From assembly GCF_901521055.1 (NCBI RefSeq), contig NZ_CABEGA010000001.1:148492-212491 (forward strand): a stretch of DNA of 64,000 nucleotides. The letters run 5' to 3'. Below, piece after piece: positions 16,355 through 25,800 of the stretch (positions are counted from its first letter, which is position 1; every line of letters starts with the position of its first letter). A program made the position numbers and the translations under genes. Origin of the DNA: Cellulomonas hominis (GTDB lineage Bacteria; Actinomycetota; Actinomycetes; Actinomycetales; Cellulomonadaceae). Below the pieces are notes generated by a model that searched no databases, was not told the origin of the DNA, and saw nothing but the letters and a program-made list of their open reading frames with translations.

Positions 16355-17203
16355 ATGACCCAGAACCTGCGGGGAACCCGCCCCCGGACCGCCGACCAGC
16401 TCGCCGAGCTCGCGCCCGGCACGACGCCCCGGGTGCGCCCGAACCTGCTGGTCGGACTCGCCGTCGTCGTCGTGTACGCCGCGCTCATCGCGATCGACGA
16501 CGTGCTGCCGGGCAGCGGGGACGGTGACATCACCGACCCGACGCTGGCGTTCCTGCGGACCCACGTGCTGCCCCTCAGCATCATCGCGGTGCTCCTCGTG
16601 ATCTTCGTCCGGTGGTCCGGCTGGGGCCCGGCCGTCTGGCGGGAGAGCCCGCAGCGCCGCATCCCCCGCTGGTGGCTCGCGTTCCCGGTGCTCTACGTGG
16701 TCGTGGTCGCCGGCGGGCTCAGCACCGCCGACTGGTCCGCGGCACCGAGCTTCCTGCTGGTCAGCCTGGTCGGCATGCTGCTCGTGGGCTTCACCGAGGA
16801 GCTGGGGCTCCGGGGCATCCTGCTGACCGGCGCCCGCGGCTCCGTCCCCGAGATCGCGGCACTGCTCATCTCGGCCGTCGTCTTCGGCTCGCTGCACTTC
16901 CTCAACCTGCTGCACGGTGCCGCGGCGGGTGCCACCACGTTCCAGGTCGCCGGCGCCGCGGGCTTCGGGGTCGTCTTCTACGCGCTCCGCCGCGCCACCG
17001 GGCTGCTGTGGCCGGCGATGCTGCTGCACGGGCTCAACGACTTCGCCCTCCAGATCCAGCCGGTCACGAACGGTGAGACGCCGGACGCCCCGGTCTGGGC
17101 CGTCGCGACGAACAGCCTCATCATCGTGCTCAGCGTGGCCCTGGTGGTCTCGGTGCTCCGCGAGTCCCTCCGGCAGCGGTCCGGCGCCGCCGCCACCGCC
17201 TGA
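16355..17203 (+). CDS. CPBP family intramembrane metalloprotease
   Basis: 282 aa, about 8 membrane segments. Motif 1 GFTEELGLRGILLTG (EExxxR), motif 2 FGSLHFLNLL (FxxxH) and motif 3 LHGLNDFA (HxxxD/N) are all present, so it should be active. Start ATG 16355 is supported by the palindrome spacing; the frame is open upstream. CPBP (Abi) proteases process prenylated or membrane substrates. In Gram-positives they are often linked to secreted or wall-bound proteins. A paralog is at 31625, also next to a LAxTG surface protein. Confidence 0.88.
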   Translation: MTQNLRGTRPRTADQLAELAPGTTPRVRPNLLVGLAVVVVYAALIAIDDVLPGSGDGDITDPTLAFLRTHVLPLSIIAVLLVIFVRWSGWGPAVWRESPQRRIPRWWLAFPVLYVVVVAGGLSTADWSAAPSFLLVSLVGMLLVGFTEELGLRGILLTGARGSVPEIAALLISAVVFGSLHFLNLLHGAAAGATTFQVAGAAGFGVVFYALRRATGLLWPAMLLHGLNDFALQIQPVTNGETPDAPVWAVATNSLIIVLSVALVVSVLRESLRQRSGAAATA

Positions 17204-17205
17204 GC

Positions 17206-17865
17206 TCAGGCCTCCGCGTCGCGCACGAGCAGGGCGAGCTGCACGCGGTTGTCGAGCCCGAGCTTGTCGAACAGGTGCCCGATGTGGGTCTTGACGGTGC
17301 CCACGCTCATGTACAGCTCCGTCGCGATGTCGGCGTTGGACAGCCCGCGCGCGACCGCCCGCGCGACCTCGAGCTCCCGCTCCGTCAGCGTCTCCAGCTG
17401 GTGCCGCGCGTCGGCCGTGGTGGTCCGGTCAGGACCGCTGCCGACCGCTCGGATCAGCTGGGCGGTGACGGACGGTGACAGCATCGGCCGTCCGGCGGCC
17501 ACGGCGCGCACCGCGGCCACCAGATCCGGGGGCGAGGTGTTCTTGAGCAGGAACCCCGTGGCGCCGTCCCGGAGCGCCGTCAGCACCATGTCGTCCGTGT
17601 CGAAGGTCGTGAGCACCACGACCGCGAGGCGGGGGCGGTCCTCCCGCATCCGGCGGAGCGCCGTGAGCCCGTCCATCCGGGGCATGCGGATGTCCATCAG
17701 CACGACGTCCGGCTCCGTACGGGCGACGAGGCGCACGGCCTGCTCGCCGTCCTCCGCCTCGCCGACCACCTCGACGGCGGGGTCGGCACCGAGCACCAGC
17801 CGCAGCCCCGTGCGCACGAGCTCCTCGTCGTCCACCAGCAGCACCCGGACCGGGGCCTCAGCCAT
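17206..17865 (-). CDS. NarL/LuxR-type response regulator
   Basis: 219 aa. Receiver (1-125): VDDEELVRTGL, phospho-Asp in VVLMDIRMPRMDG, Lys in GFLLKNTSP. C-terminal LuxR HTH (about 150-215): LTERELEVARAVARGLSNADIATELYMSVGTVKTHIGHLFDKL. Its ATG overlaps the kinase stop by 8 nt (ATGGCTGA), so kinase and regulator are made together. It probably activates the divergent ABC transporter genes at 19228. Confidence 0.92.
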   Translation of the reverse strand: MAEAPVRVLLVDDEELVRTGLRLVLGADPAVEVVGEAEDGEQAVRLVARTEPDVVLMDIRMPRMDGLTALRRMREDRPRLAVVVLTTFDTDDMVLTALRDGATGFLLKNTSPPDLVAAVRAVAAGRPMLSPSVTAQLIRAVGSGPDRTTTADARHQLETLTERELEVARAVARGLSNADIATELYMSVGTVKTHIGHLFDKLGLDNRVQLALLVRDAEA

Positions 17866-19057
17866 CCTGCTCCTCCTCGTCCCAGGGCAGCACGGCGTGC
17901 AGCCGGTACCCGCCGTCGTCGACCGGCCCGTGGTCCAGCCGCCCCCCGGCGAGCCGCACCCGTTCCGCCACTCCCACCAGGCCCGTGCCTGATCCCCCGA
18001 CCCCGGCGGGCGGCCGGGTCGTCGCCCCGTTGCGTACCTCGACCGTGAGCAACCCGCCGGGTCCCCCGCCGACCGACACCCGGACGGGCGCACCCGGGGC
18101 GTGCTTGCGGGCGTTGGTCAGCCCCTCCTGGACGATCCGGTACGCGTCCCGGCTCACCGGGGCCCGCAACGTCGCCACGGCCGCGCGGGTGGAGTCCGGC
18201 ACGACGACCTCGACCGAGGCGTCGCCGACCGCCGCCGCCTCGGCGACGAGGTCGTCCAGCGCGGCGAGCGTCGGCTGCGGCGGCTCGAGCACGTCGACGC
18301 CGGCCCGCAGGACACCCAGGACCTGGCGCAGCTCCGCGAGCGCGAGGTTCGCGTTGTCGCGCACCACGGTCGCGGTCGCGACCCGCTCCGCGTCCGGCAC
18401 GTCGGTGCGGAACGCGAGCGCACCGGCGTGCAGCGCGACCAGGGAGATCCGGTGCGCGAGGACGTCGTGCATCTCCCGGGCGATCCGCGTCCGCTCGGCG
18501 ACCTGGGCCTGCTCGACGCGCGCCGCCTGCGCGCGCTCGACGGCGGCCCTCTCCCGCTCCGCCGCCGCCCGTTCGCGCTCCGCCGCGTCGGCGCGCCCGC
18601 GCAGGGCAGCGAGCAGGTCGCGCCGGCTGCCGAGGTAGGCGCCCAGGCCGACACCGGCCGCGTACAGCAGGGCGGCGAACACCCCCTGCCGCCAGGCGAC
18701 CACCGCGCGGCCGGTCACCAGGTCCTCGACCACCGTGACCGCGACGAACACCAGCCCGACGCCCAGGACCGACCGCCACCGGCGCCGGGCCGCCAGCGAC
18801 ACGACCGCCAGCACGACCGACCCGAACACGGAGGCGAGGACGGACGACGCCAGCACCACGACCACCGCCACCGCGACCGGGTGCCGACGGCGCAGCGGCA
18901 GCAGGGCCAGCACCCCGGCGCCCAGCACGCCGTCGACCACCCAGCGCAGCGCCGGCTCCCCGGGCGACTGCACCGCGGACGCCGCGAGCGCGGCAGCACC
19001 GGCCAGGGCCGCCGCACCGAGGCGGACCGCCTCGGCCCGTTCCGGCTGCTCGATCAC
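17858..19057 (-). CDS. Sensor histidine kinase (HisKA_3/NarX family)
   Basis: 399 aa from GTG 19057, chosen over a longer frame because TACGCT (19064-19069) lies 6 nt upstream, a leaderless arrangement. Several hydrophobic segments make up the first 160 residues, then a coiled, Arg/Glu/Ala-rich linker (AERERAAAERERAAVERAQ), the phosphoacceptor EMHDVLAHRISLVALHAGAL and an ATPase domain with NARKHAPG and GTGLVGVAERVRLAGG. It pairs with the response regulator downstream. Kinases of this group next to ABC exporters often sense antimicrobial peptides or envelope stress. Confidence 0.9.
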   Translation of the reverse strand: MIEQPERAEAVRLGAAALAGAAALAASAVQSPGEPALRWVVDGVLGAGVLALLPLRRRHPVAVAVVVVLASSVLASVFGSVVLAVVSLAARRRWRSVLGVGLVFVAVTVVEDLVTGRAVVAWRQGVFAALLYAAGVGLGAYLGSRRDLLAALRGRADAAERERAAAERERAAVERAQAARVEQAQVAERTRIAREMHDVLAHRISLVALHAGALAFRTDVPDAERVATATVVRDNANLALAELRQVLGVLRAGVDVLEPPQPTLAALDDLVAEAAAVGDASVEVVVPDSTRAAVATLRAPVSRDAYRIVQEGLTNARKHAPGAPVRVSVGGGPGGLLTVEVRNGATTRPPAGVGGSGTGLVGVAERVRLAGGRLDHGPVDDGGYRLHAVLPWDEEEQDG

Positions 19058-19063
19058 GCCGTC

Positions 19064-19069
19064 AGCGTA
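19064..19069 (-). promoter_or_regulatory. -10 hexamer of the histidine kinase gene (leaderless type)
   Basis: TACGCT on the minus strand, 6 nt before the GTG at 19057. It decides the start codon chosen for the kinase. Confidence 0.5.
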
Positions 19070-19192
19070 GGGCGTCGCCGGCCCGGGGACGCCTGGCGCC
19101 ACGGTCCCCGCCCGGATGACAAAGCCGTCGGGAGCCTGTTCACTCGCACCGGGCGGGCCCGCAGGCTCGTGACGGACGTCGGGGAGGCAGGC

Positions 19193-19231
19193 ATGGCCCA
19201 GCAGCGCACGACACCGGGAGCCACCTCGTGA
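19193..19231 (+). CDS. Possible 12-aa leader peptide coupled to the ABC transporter
   Basis: ATG 19193 follows GGGGAGG and encodes MAQQRTTPGATS, ending at a TGA that overlaps the ABC ATPase GTG start (GTGA, 19228-19231). The spacing and overlap are the same as those of real coupled genes here. It might be a leader that tunes translation of the exporter. It has no run of regulatory codons, so attenuation is not obvious. It could also be chance. Confidence 0.35.
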   Translation: MAQQRTTPGATS

Positions 19232-20148
19232 TCGAGGTCGTCGGGCTCACGAAGCGGTACGGGAGCACGGCCGCCGTGGCGGACGTGACGTTCACCGCGG
19301 GCAGCGGCAGGGTCACGGGCCTGCTCGGGCCGAACGGGGCCGGCAAGTCCACGACGATGCGGATGATCCTCGGGCTGCACCGGCCGACCAGCGGCACCGT
19401 GCGGATCGAGGGCCGGTCGTTCGTCGACGACCCCGCCCCGCTCACGACCGTGGGCGCGATGCTCGACGCCCACGCGGTCCACCCGGGGCGCACCGGGCGC
19501 AACCACCTGGAGGCGCTCGCGGCCACGCACCACCTGCCCGGTCGGCGGGTGGACGAGGTGCTCGAGCTCACCGGCATGTCCGCCCCCGCGGGCCGCCGGA
19601 TCGGGACGTACTCGCTCGGCATGGTCCAGCGGCTGGGGATCGCCGCCGCGCTGCTGGGCCGGCCCCGGGTGCTCGTGCTCGACGAGCCGGTCAACGGCCT
19701 GGACCCCGACGGGGTGCACTGGGTGCGCCAGCTGGTGCGCGGGCTCGCGGCGGGCGGGACGACCGTGCTGCTGTCCAGCCACCTGATGAGCGAGATGGCC
19801 CAGACCGCCGACGACGTCGTCGTGCTCGGGCGCGGCCGGCTGGTCGCGGCGGGGCCGATCGACGAGGTCGTGGCTGCCGCGACGGGCCGGAGCGTGCGCG
19901 TGCGCCTGGCGGGCGGGGAGCCGGCGTCGGGGCTGACCGCCGCCGTCACGGCCGCGGGAGGCAGCGTGGCCGCGCTGGACGGCGCCCTGGTCGTGACGGG
20001 CCTGGACAGCGAGCAGGTGGGCCGTGCGGCCGCCGCCACCGGCACGGTCCTCGCCGAGCTGGTGCCGCAGCAGGCCTCGCTCGAGGACGCGTTCTTCGAG
20101 CTGACCAAGGACGCCGTGGAGTACCGCACCCAGGGGGAGCAGCGATGA
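19228..20148 (+). CDS. ABC transporter ATP-binding protein
   Basis: 306 aa. Walker A GPNGAGKSTT (about 34-43), signature SLGMVQRLGIAAALLG, Walker B VLVLDEPVNGLDPDG and switch His in LLSSHLMSEM. It is of the daunorubicin/bacitracin-type exporter class with a C-terminal domain beyond residue 220. The next gene overlaps by ATGA and supplies the membrane part. The divergent two-component system likely regulates the pair. Confidence 0.93.
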   Translation: MIEVVGLTKRYGSTAAVADVTFTAGSGRVTGLLGPNGAGKSTTMRMILGLHRPTSGTVRIEGRSFVDDPAPLTTVGAMLDAHAVHPGRTGRNHLEALAATHHLPGRRVDEVLELTGMSAPAGRRIGTYSLGMVQRLGIAAALLGRPRVLVLDEPVNGLDPDGVHWVRQLVRGLAAGGTTVLLSSHLMSEMAQTADDVVVLGRGRLVAAGPIDEVVAAATGRSVRVRLAGGEPASGLTAAVTAAGGSVAALDGALVVTGLDSEQVGRAAAATGTVLAELVPQQASLEDAFFELTKDAVEYRTQGEQR

Positions 20149-20945
20149 CCGCGACGACGGGGACGACCGAGAGCCGCGCCCGCCTGGACTTCAGCGGGCT
20201 GCTGCGCGCGGAGGCGATCAAGGCCCGTGGACTGCGCTCGACCCGCTGGCTGCTGGCCCTGGTCGTGGTGCTGCCGGTGGTGATCGCCGCGATCGTCGCC
20301 GCCACCACGGACACCGCGGGCGCGGCGCACGCGGACCTGACGGCCGCAGCGCTCTCCGGCGTGACCTCGATCAGCTGGGTGCCCCTGCTGCTGACGCTGC
20401 AGCTGGGAACGGTCGTCGGAACGGCGGAGTACGAGCGGGGGGCGGTGCAGACCACCTTCGCCGTGGTACCGCGCCGCACGCCCGTGGTGCTCGCGAAGGC
20501 CGTGCTCGTGGCGGCCACGCTGCTCGTCGTGGTCCTGGCGGTCAACGTGATCTCGTACCTGGTCGGTGCCCTGGTGCTCGGCGGGCAGCAGCCGGCGGGC
20601 CTGGGCGATCCCGGCGTCGTGCGCGTCCTGGTCGGCACCGCCCTGTACGCCGCCGCCGCGGGCACGATCGCGATGTGCCTCGGGATGGTCGTCCGGTCCA
20701 GCATCGGGGCCTTCGCGGCGGCGCTGGGGTTCCTGTACGTGCTGCCCGCGCTGCTGCAGGCCATCCCGGTCGAGGTGGTCCAGTGGTTCGCCCGGACCAT
20801 CCCCGGGCCCGCGTCGACGCCCCTGGAGCTCCCCGGGCACCCGGACGGGCAGCTGTCGTTCGGCGCCGCCGTGGTCGCGGTGGTCGTGTGGACCGTCGCC
20901 TGGCTGGTGCTGACCGTCGCGGTGGTGCGGCGCCGCGACGTGTGA
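20145..20945 (+). CDS. ABC transporter permease (ABC-2 type)
   Basis: 266 aa with six predicted membrane segments. The start overlaps the ATPase stop (ATGA). A conserved cytoplasmic N-terminus (SGLLRAEAIKARGLRSTRWLL) and GTVVGTAEYERGAVQTTFAVVPRR between helices 2 and 3 are typical of NatB/ABC-2 exporter subunits. Together with the ATPase it forms an efflux pump for an unknown compound, possibly an antimicrobial given the regulator pair. Confidence 0.9.
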   Translation: MTATTGTTESRARLDFSGLLRAEAIKARGLRSTRWLLALVVVLPVVIAAIVAATTDTAGAAHADLTAAALSGVTSISWVPLLLTLQLGTVVGTAEYERGAVQTTFAVVPRRTPVVLAKAVLVAATLLVVVLAVNVISYLVGALVLGGQQPAGLGDPGVVRVLVGTALYAAAAGTIAMCLGMVVRSSIGAFAAALGFLYVLPALLQAIPVEVVQWFARTIPGPASTPLELPGHPDGQLSFGAAVVAVVVWTVAWLVLTVAVVRRRDV

Positions 20946-20951
20946 CGGGGC

Positions 20952-22052
20952 CTACTCCGCCGGCCACCCCATCCGGGTCGCGATCCAGGTGAGGGCCTCC
21001 GGGGTCATCCGCCGGACGCCCGACCAGTCGTGCCCCGCGTCGTACCGCCGCAGGGCGACCGGGGCACCCGCGGCCCGCAGCGCGTCGGCGACGCGCGGCC
21101 CCTCGGTCGGGTCGTCCGCGGAGGGCACCCCGAGGAACACCGGCAGGTCGCGCAGGTCTCCCGCACGCGGGACGACCACGAGCGGCGACGCCGCGGCCAG
21201 CGCACCGGGGTCCACGCGCAGCGCGGGCGCCACCGGCTCCAGGTACGGCATCAGGTCGACCACCCCGCCGAACACGTCGCGGTGCTCGAGGGCGAGCAGC
21301 AGAGCCCCGAACCCGCCGGCGCTCATCCCGCCGACGACCCGGTGCGGCGCGTCGGGCACGGTCCGCAGGTGCGCGTCCGCCCACGGCACGACGTCGTGCA
21401 CCACGAACGTGCCCCGCGCGGCACCCGGGGGCGGGTAGTCGACGGGCTCGTCCTCGAGCCCCAGATCCACGTCGGGCATCACGACGACGACGGGCGGCAC
21501 CGCACCCGAGGCCACCAGCGCGTCGAGGGTCCGGTCGACGTGCCCCGCGGCGACCCAGTCCGAGCCGGTCCCCGGCGACCCGTGCAGCAGGTACACGACG
21601 GGATACCGCCGGTCGGGGTGCTGGCTGTAGCCCGGCGGCACGTACACCCAGGTCCCCGCGTCGGGGACGCCGGCGGCGCCGGAGGGCACGGTCACCTGCC
21701 ACGCGACGCCGGTGGCGTCGGTCGTGGGCCGCGGCGGGTCGGCAGGACGGCCCGCGGGCACCTCCGGTGCGTCCCGGCCGGACGCGGCGTGAAGCACGAG
21801 GGCGAACGACCGCAGGTCGGTGAGGTAGCCGCTCGCGACGCCGCTGGCGACGACGGCCGTCACGGCGAGCAGCACCAGGACCCCCGCGCCGCCGAGCGCC
21901 GCGCCCGGGACCCACCGGCGGTGCCGGCGTCGCCGTCCCCGCGCCGCGCGGACCACCAGCACGACCGCGCCGACCGTCGCCAGCCCGAGCAGCGCCAGCA
22001 CGAGCCATCCCGGCCACGCGGGCACCTCGGCGCCGGCGGCGGTGGTCCTCAC
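20952..22052 (-). CDS. Membrane-anchored alpha/beta-hydrolase (esterase D/antigen 85-like)
   Basis: 366 aa, GTG start overlapping the DMT gene stop (GTGA). Two N-terminal membrane segments (about 14-32 and 46-68), then an esterase domain: VVYLLHGSPGTGSDW, nucleophile elbow GGMSAGGFGALLLAL (Ser in GxSxG) and catalytic His in YDAGHDWSGVRR. The domain faces outside. It is third in an operon with lysX. Hydrolases encoded with aminoacyl-phospholipid synthases can remove the amino acid from the lipid (PA0919 type in Pseudomonas), so a lysyl-lipid hydrolase is a reasonable guess. Confidence 0.82.
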   Translation of the reverse strand: MRTTAAGAEVPAWPGWLVLALLGLATVGAVVLVVRAARGRRRRHRRWVPGAALGGAGVLVLLAVTAVVASGVASGYLTDLRSFALVLHAASGRDAPEVPAGRPADPPRPTTDATGVAWQVTVPSGAAGVPDAGTWVYVPPGYSQHPDRRYPVVYLLHGSPGTGSDWVAAGHVDRTLDALVASGAVPPVVVVMPDVDLGLEDEPVDYPPPGAARGTFVVHDVVPWADAHLRTVPDAPHRVVGGMSAGGFGALLLALEHRDVFGGVVDLMPYLEPVAPALRVDPGALAAASPLVVVPRAGDLRDLPVFLGVPSADDPTEGPRVADALRAAGAPVALRRYDAGHDWSGVRRMTPEALTWIATRMGWPAE

Positions 22053-22876
22053 GCCCGTGCCCCCGCCTCGCGCCCCGGGTCCTCCGCCGTCGCGCTGGCG
22101 GGGCTGGACGCGAGCACCGCGCAGGCCGCGAGCGCCGCGGCGAGCGCCACCGCGACGGGCAGCGCCCAGCCGGGCTTGATGACGTCCCCGAGCAGGACCA
22201 GACCGACGGCTCCCGGCACGACGACCTCGACGACGGAGAGGACGGCGGCGGACCCGCCGACGGAGCCGCGCTCGAGCGCGCGCAGGTAGGCCAGCACGCC
22301 GACCGCGCCGCAGACGACGATGACGGCGGCGAGCGGCTGCAGCACCGTGTCGAGCAGCGGGCCCGAGGCGTGGGCCGCGCGCGCGGCGATCGCGGCGCCG
22401 GAGTAGCCCAGCCCGCTGAGCAGCGCCAGCAGCGGGGCGCTGCCCCGCCGGTACGCGGGCAGCGTCACCAGGACCAGGGCGCCGGTCGCGACGAGCATGC
22501 CGGTGGTGAACCCGGACGGGGGCGCGGGCGCGGGCTGCTCCCCGGAGCCTCCGGCGACGACCGCGAGCGCGGCGATGACGACGCCGACGGCGACCCAGTC
22601 CCGTGGCCGGGTGGGCGCGTGCAGCACGACGCGGGCGCCGATGACCACCACGACCACGGAGGAGGCGAGCACCGCCTGGACCACGAACAGCGGCAGCGCG
22701 TCCAGCGCCAGCAGGGACAGCAGCCACGCCAGGCCGTCCAGGCCGAGCGCCACGAGCACGAGGCGCTGGCGCAGCGCGCCGACGCCGCCCGCCCGGCGCG
22801 CGCCGACGGCCTGCATGACGGTGCTGACGCCGTACCCGACAGCCGCCCCGGCGGCCGCGAGCAGGGGCAGGATCAT
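22049..22876 (-). CDS. EamA/DMT-like integral membrane protein
   Basis: 275 aa, about ten membrane segments, overlapping lysX by ATGA and the esterase by GTGA. Internal similarity of the two halves and GLGYSGAAIAARA fit the drug/metabolite transporter superfamily. In the LysX operon it may flip or export the product, or move lysine. It is not closely matched to any characterised carrier that I can recall. Confidence 0.8.
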   Translation of the reverse strand: MILPLLAAAGAAVGYGVSTVMQAVGARRAGGVGALRQRLVLVALGLDGLAWLLSLLALDALPLFVVQAVLASSVVVVVIGARVVLHAPTRPRDWVAVGVVIAALAVVAGGSGEQPAPAPPSGFTTGMLVATGALVLVTLPAYRRGSAPLLALLSGLGYSGAAIAARAAHASGPLLDTVLQPLAAVIVVCGAVGVLAYLRALERGSVGGSAAVLSVVEVVVPGAVGLVLLGDVIKPGWALPVAVALAAALAACAVLASSPASATAEDPGREAGARA

Positions 22877-25800
22877 GCCCGCCCCTGCGGCCGGACGAAC
22901 GGGAAGGCGAGCGTGTCCCGGATGGTGCCGCCCACCAGCGTCATGACGACGCGGTCCACCCCGATCCCGACGCCGCCGCTCGGCGGCATCGCGAACTCGA
23001 GCGCGGAGAGGAACTCCTCGTCGACCTCCATCGCCTCGGGGTCCCCGGCGGCGGCGAGGACGGACTGCTCCGTGAGCCGCCGGCGCTGCTCGACCGGGTC
23101 GACGAGCTCGGAGTACGCGGTGCCGAGCTCGGCGCCGAACGCGACCAGGTCCCAGCGCTCGGCCAGGCGCGGGTCGTGCCGGTGCGCGCGGGTGAGCGGC
23201 GAGGTCTCCACGGGGAAGTCCGTGTAGAAGGTCGGCGCGTCCGTCTGCCCCTCGACGAACCGGTCGTACAGCTCGGTGACCAGCGCCCCGTGCGTCTCGG
23301 CCGGCTCCCAGCCGACGCCGTGCGCCGTGCACAGCGCCCGCAGCTCGTCCAGCGGCAGGTCCGGGCTCACCTCGCGCCCCAGCGCGCGGGACACGGCGTC
23401 GTGCACCGTGACGACCGGCCACGGCCGGTCGAGCCGCACCCGGGTGCCGTCCGGCCGGCGCGCGACCGGTTCGCCGTGCACGGCGACCGCCGCGGCCACG
23501 ATCAGCTCGCGGGTGAGCTCCCGCATGGTGCTGTAGTCGCCGAACGCCTCGTAGGCCTCCATCGAGGTGAACTCGGGGTTGTGCGTGGCGTCCACGCCCT
23601 CGTTGCGGAAGTTGCGTCCCACCTCGAACACCTTCCCCGCGCCGCCGACCATCAGCCGCTTGAGGAACAGCTCCGGTGCGATGCGCAGGTACAGGTCCAG
23701 GTCGTACGCGTTGATGTGCGTGGTGAACGGGCGGGCGTTCGCCCCGCCGTGGATGCGCTGCAGGATCGGCGTCTCGACCTCGAGGAAGCCGCGCGCCACC
23801 AGCTCGGACCGGATCGACCAGACGGCCAGCGAGCGCGCCCTCAGCAGCTCGGCCGCGCCGTCGTGCAGCGCGAGGTCCATGTGCCGCAGCCGCACCCGCG
23901 CCTCGGGGTCGGCGAGCCCGTGCCGCTTGTCGGGCGGCGGGGTCAGCGCCTTCGCCGCCATCCGCCAGGCGGTCACGGCGATGCTGAGCTCGCCCGAGCG
24001 GCTGCGGGTCAGCGGGCCCGTCACGCCGACGTGGTCCCCGAGATCCACGGCCCGCCGCCACAGCGCGAGGTCCGCCGTGCCGTCGGCGGCGAGCACCGCC
24101 TGGACCTCGGCCGTGCCCTCGCGCAGCACCGCGAACACCACCCCACCCAGGTCGCGCAGGCGGACCACGCGTCCGGCCACCGAGACCTCCGGGCCTCCGA
24201 GGGGCACGTCACGGGCGGCGGCGACCGTGTGGGTGCGCGGGACGCCCACCGGGTACGGGTCCATGCCGGCGGCCCGCAGCACGCCGAGCTTGGCGTGCCG
24301 GGCCGCCTGCTGCTGCGTCAGCCGGCGCTCGGGGACCGGGACGGCGAGCAGCTCGGCCTCCTGCGCGGCGACCGCCGCCGGGAAGGTCGGGTCGTCGGTG
24401 GCCGGCAGCGCCGGCTGCTCGGCGCCCGCCCAGCGCGGCCGCGGGAGGAACCCTTCGGCCTGTCCGAGCGCGAGCAGGACGCGCGTCAGGTGGCCGGCCG
24501 ACTCGTAGCACAGGAGCCGCGGCTGCCACTCGGGCAGGTACTTCTCGTTCGAGCGGTACAGCTGCTCCAGCTGCCAGAACTGCGAGGCCAGCAGCAGGAC
24601 GCGGCGGTTGAGCCGCTGCACGGGTGAGGCGCCGACGCGCTCGCCGAGCTGGAACGTCTCGCGGAACATGGCGAAGTTCATCGAGATCCGGTCGACGCCG
24701 AGGTCGCCGCCGGCGGCGACCAGTCCGGCGACCATCAGCTCGGTGACGCCGGCCACGGCCTCGGGCGACCGGCGCATGACGTCCAGCGACAGGCCGCGCC
24801 GGCCCCAGGGCACGAAGGACAGCAGACCCCGGAGCGCACCGTCGGCGTCGTGGGCCGTGACCACCACCTCCCGAGGGTCGACAGGCGACCCGAGCCGGTC
24901 GAGCGCCATCGAGTAGCCCCGCTCCTCGCCGTGCCGCCACCGGTCGGCCGCCGCGACCAGCTCGGCCTGCTCCGCCGCGGGGACGTCGCCCTGCCGGCGC
25001 ACGCGCACGACGTACCCCGCCGTCCTGCCGCGGTCGACGGCCCGGCGCACCCCGCGCATCGCCGGGGCGGCGAGGTCGAAGGACCGCGTCACGATCACGG
25101 CCTCGTCCCCCATCGCCACCGGGTGCAGCCCGGCATCGCGGTACGCGCGCGCGCCGGCCTCGGTCGTCGAGGTGACGGCCGGCACCCAGCCGTAGCTGCG
25201 CGCCAGCGCCAGCCATCGGACGACCGCGTCCGGCCACGCCGCGGGATCCCCGAGCGGGTCCCCGGCCGCCAGGGCGACGCCTGCCACCACCCGGTACGAC
25301 ACCGCGGCGGCGCGGTCGGCGGAGAACACCGTGGACCGGTCGTCGCGGGTGGCGAAGTAGCCGAGCGAGTCGGCCGCACCGTGGGTCAGGAGCAGCCGGC
25401 GCACCTGGAGCCGGTCGCTGGCCGCGTCGGCTCCGGTGCGCGGCCGGGACCGGGTGAACAGGGCGAGCGCGAGGACGAGCCCGGCGGCCGCGACCAGGCC
25501 GCCGACGGCGCCGACCCACGCGGGCGCGGCGACCACCGTCGCCGTGTCCAGCGCCGAGCCGTGCGCCCCCAGCGTGTGCGCCAGCGACCACCGCAGCTGG
25601 TCCGCGGTTGACGGCAGCTCGTGCCGCACCAGTCGCAGCAGGCCGAAGGCCAGCAGCGTGCCGAGCACCACGCCCAGCAGCGCCACCAGAAGGGACCGCC
25701 ACCAAGCACCCGGGCGCACGCGCGCCGGGAACGCCCGGCGGACGCTGAGCAGCACGGGCACCGCGACGAGCGCGACGACCACCGCGACCCAGTCCCGCGG

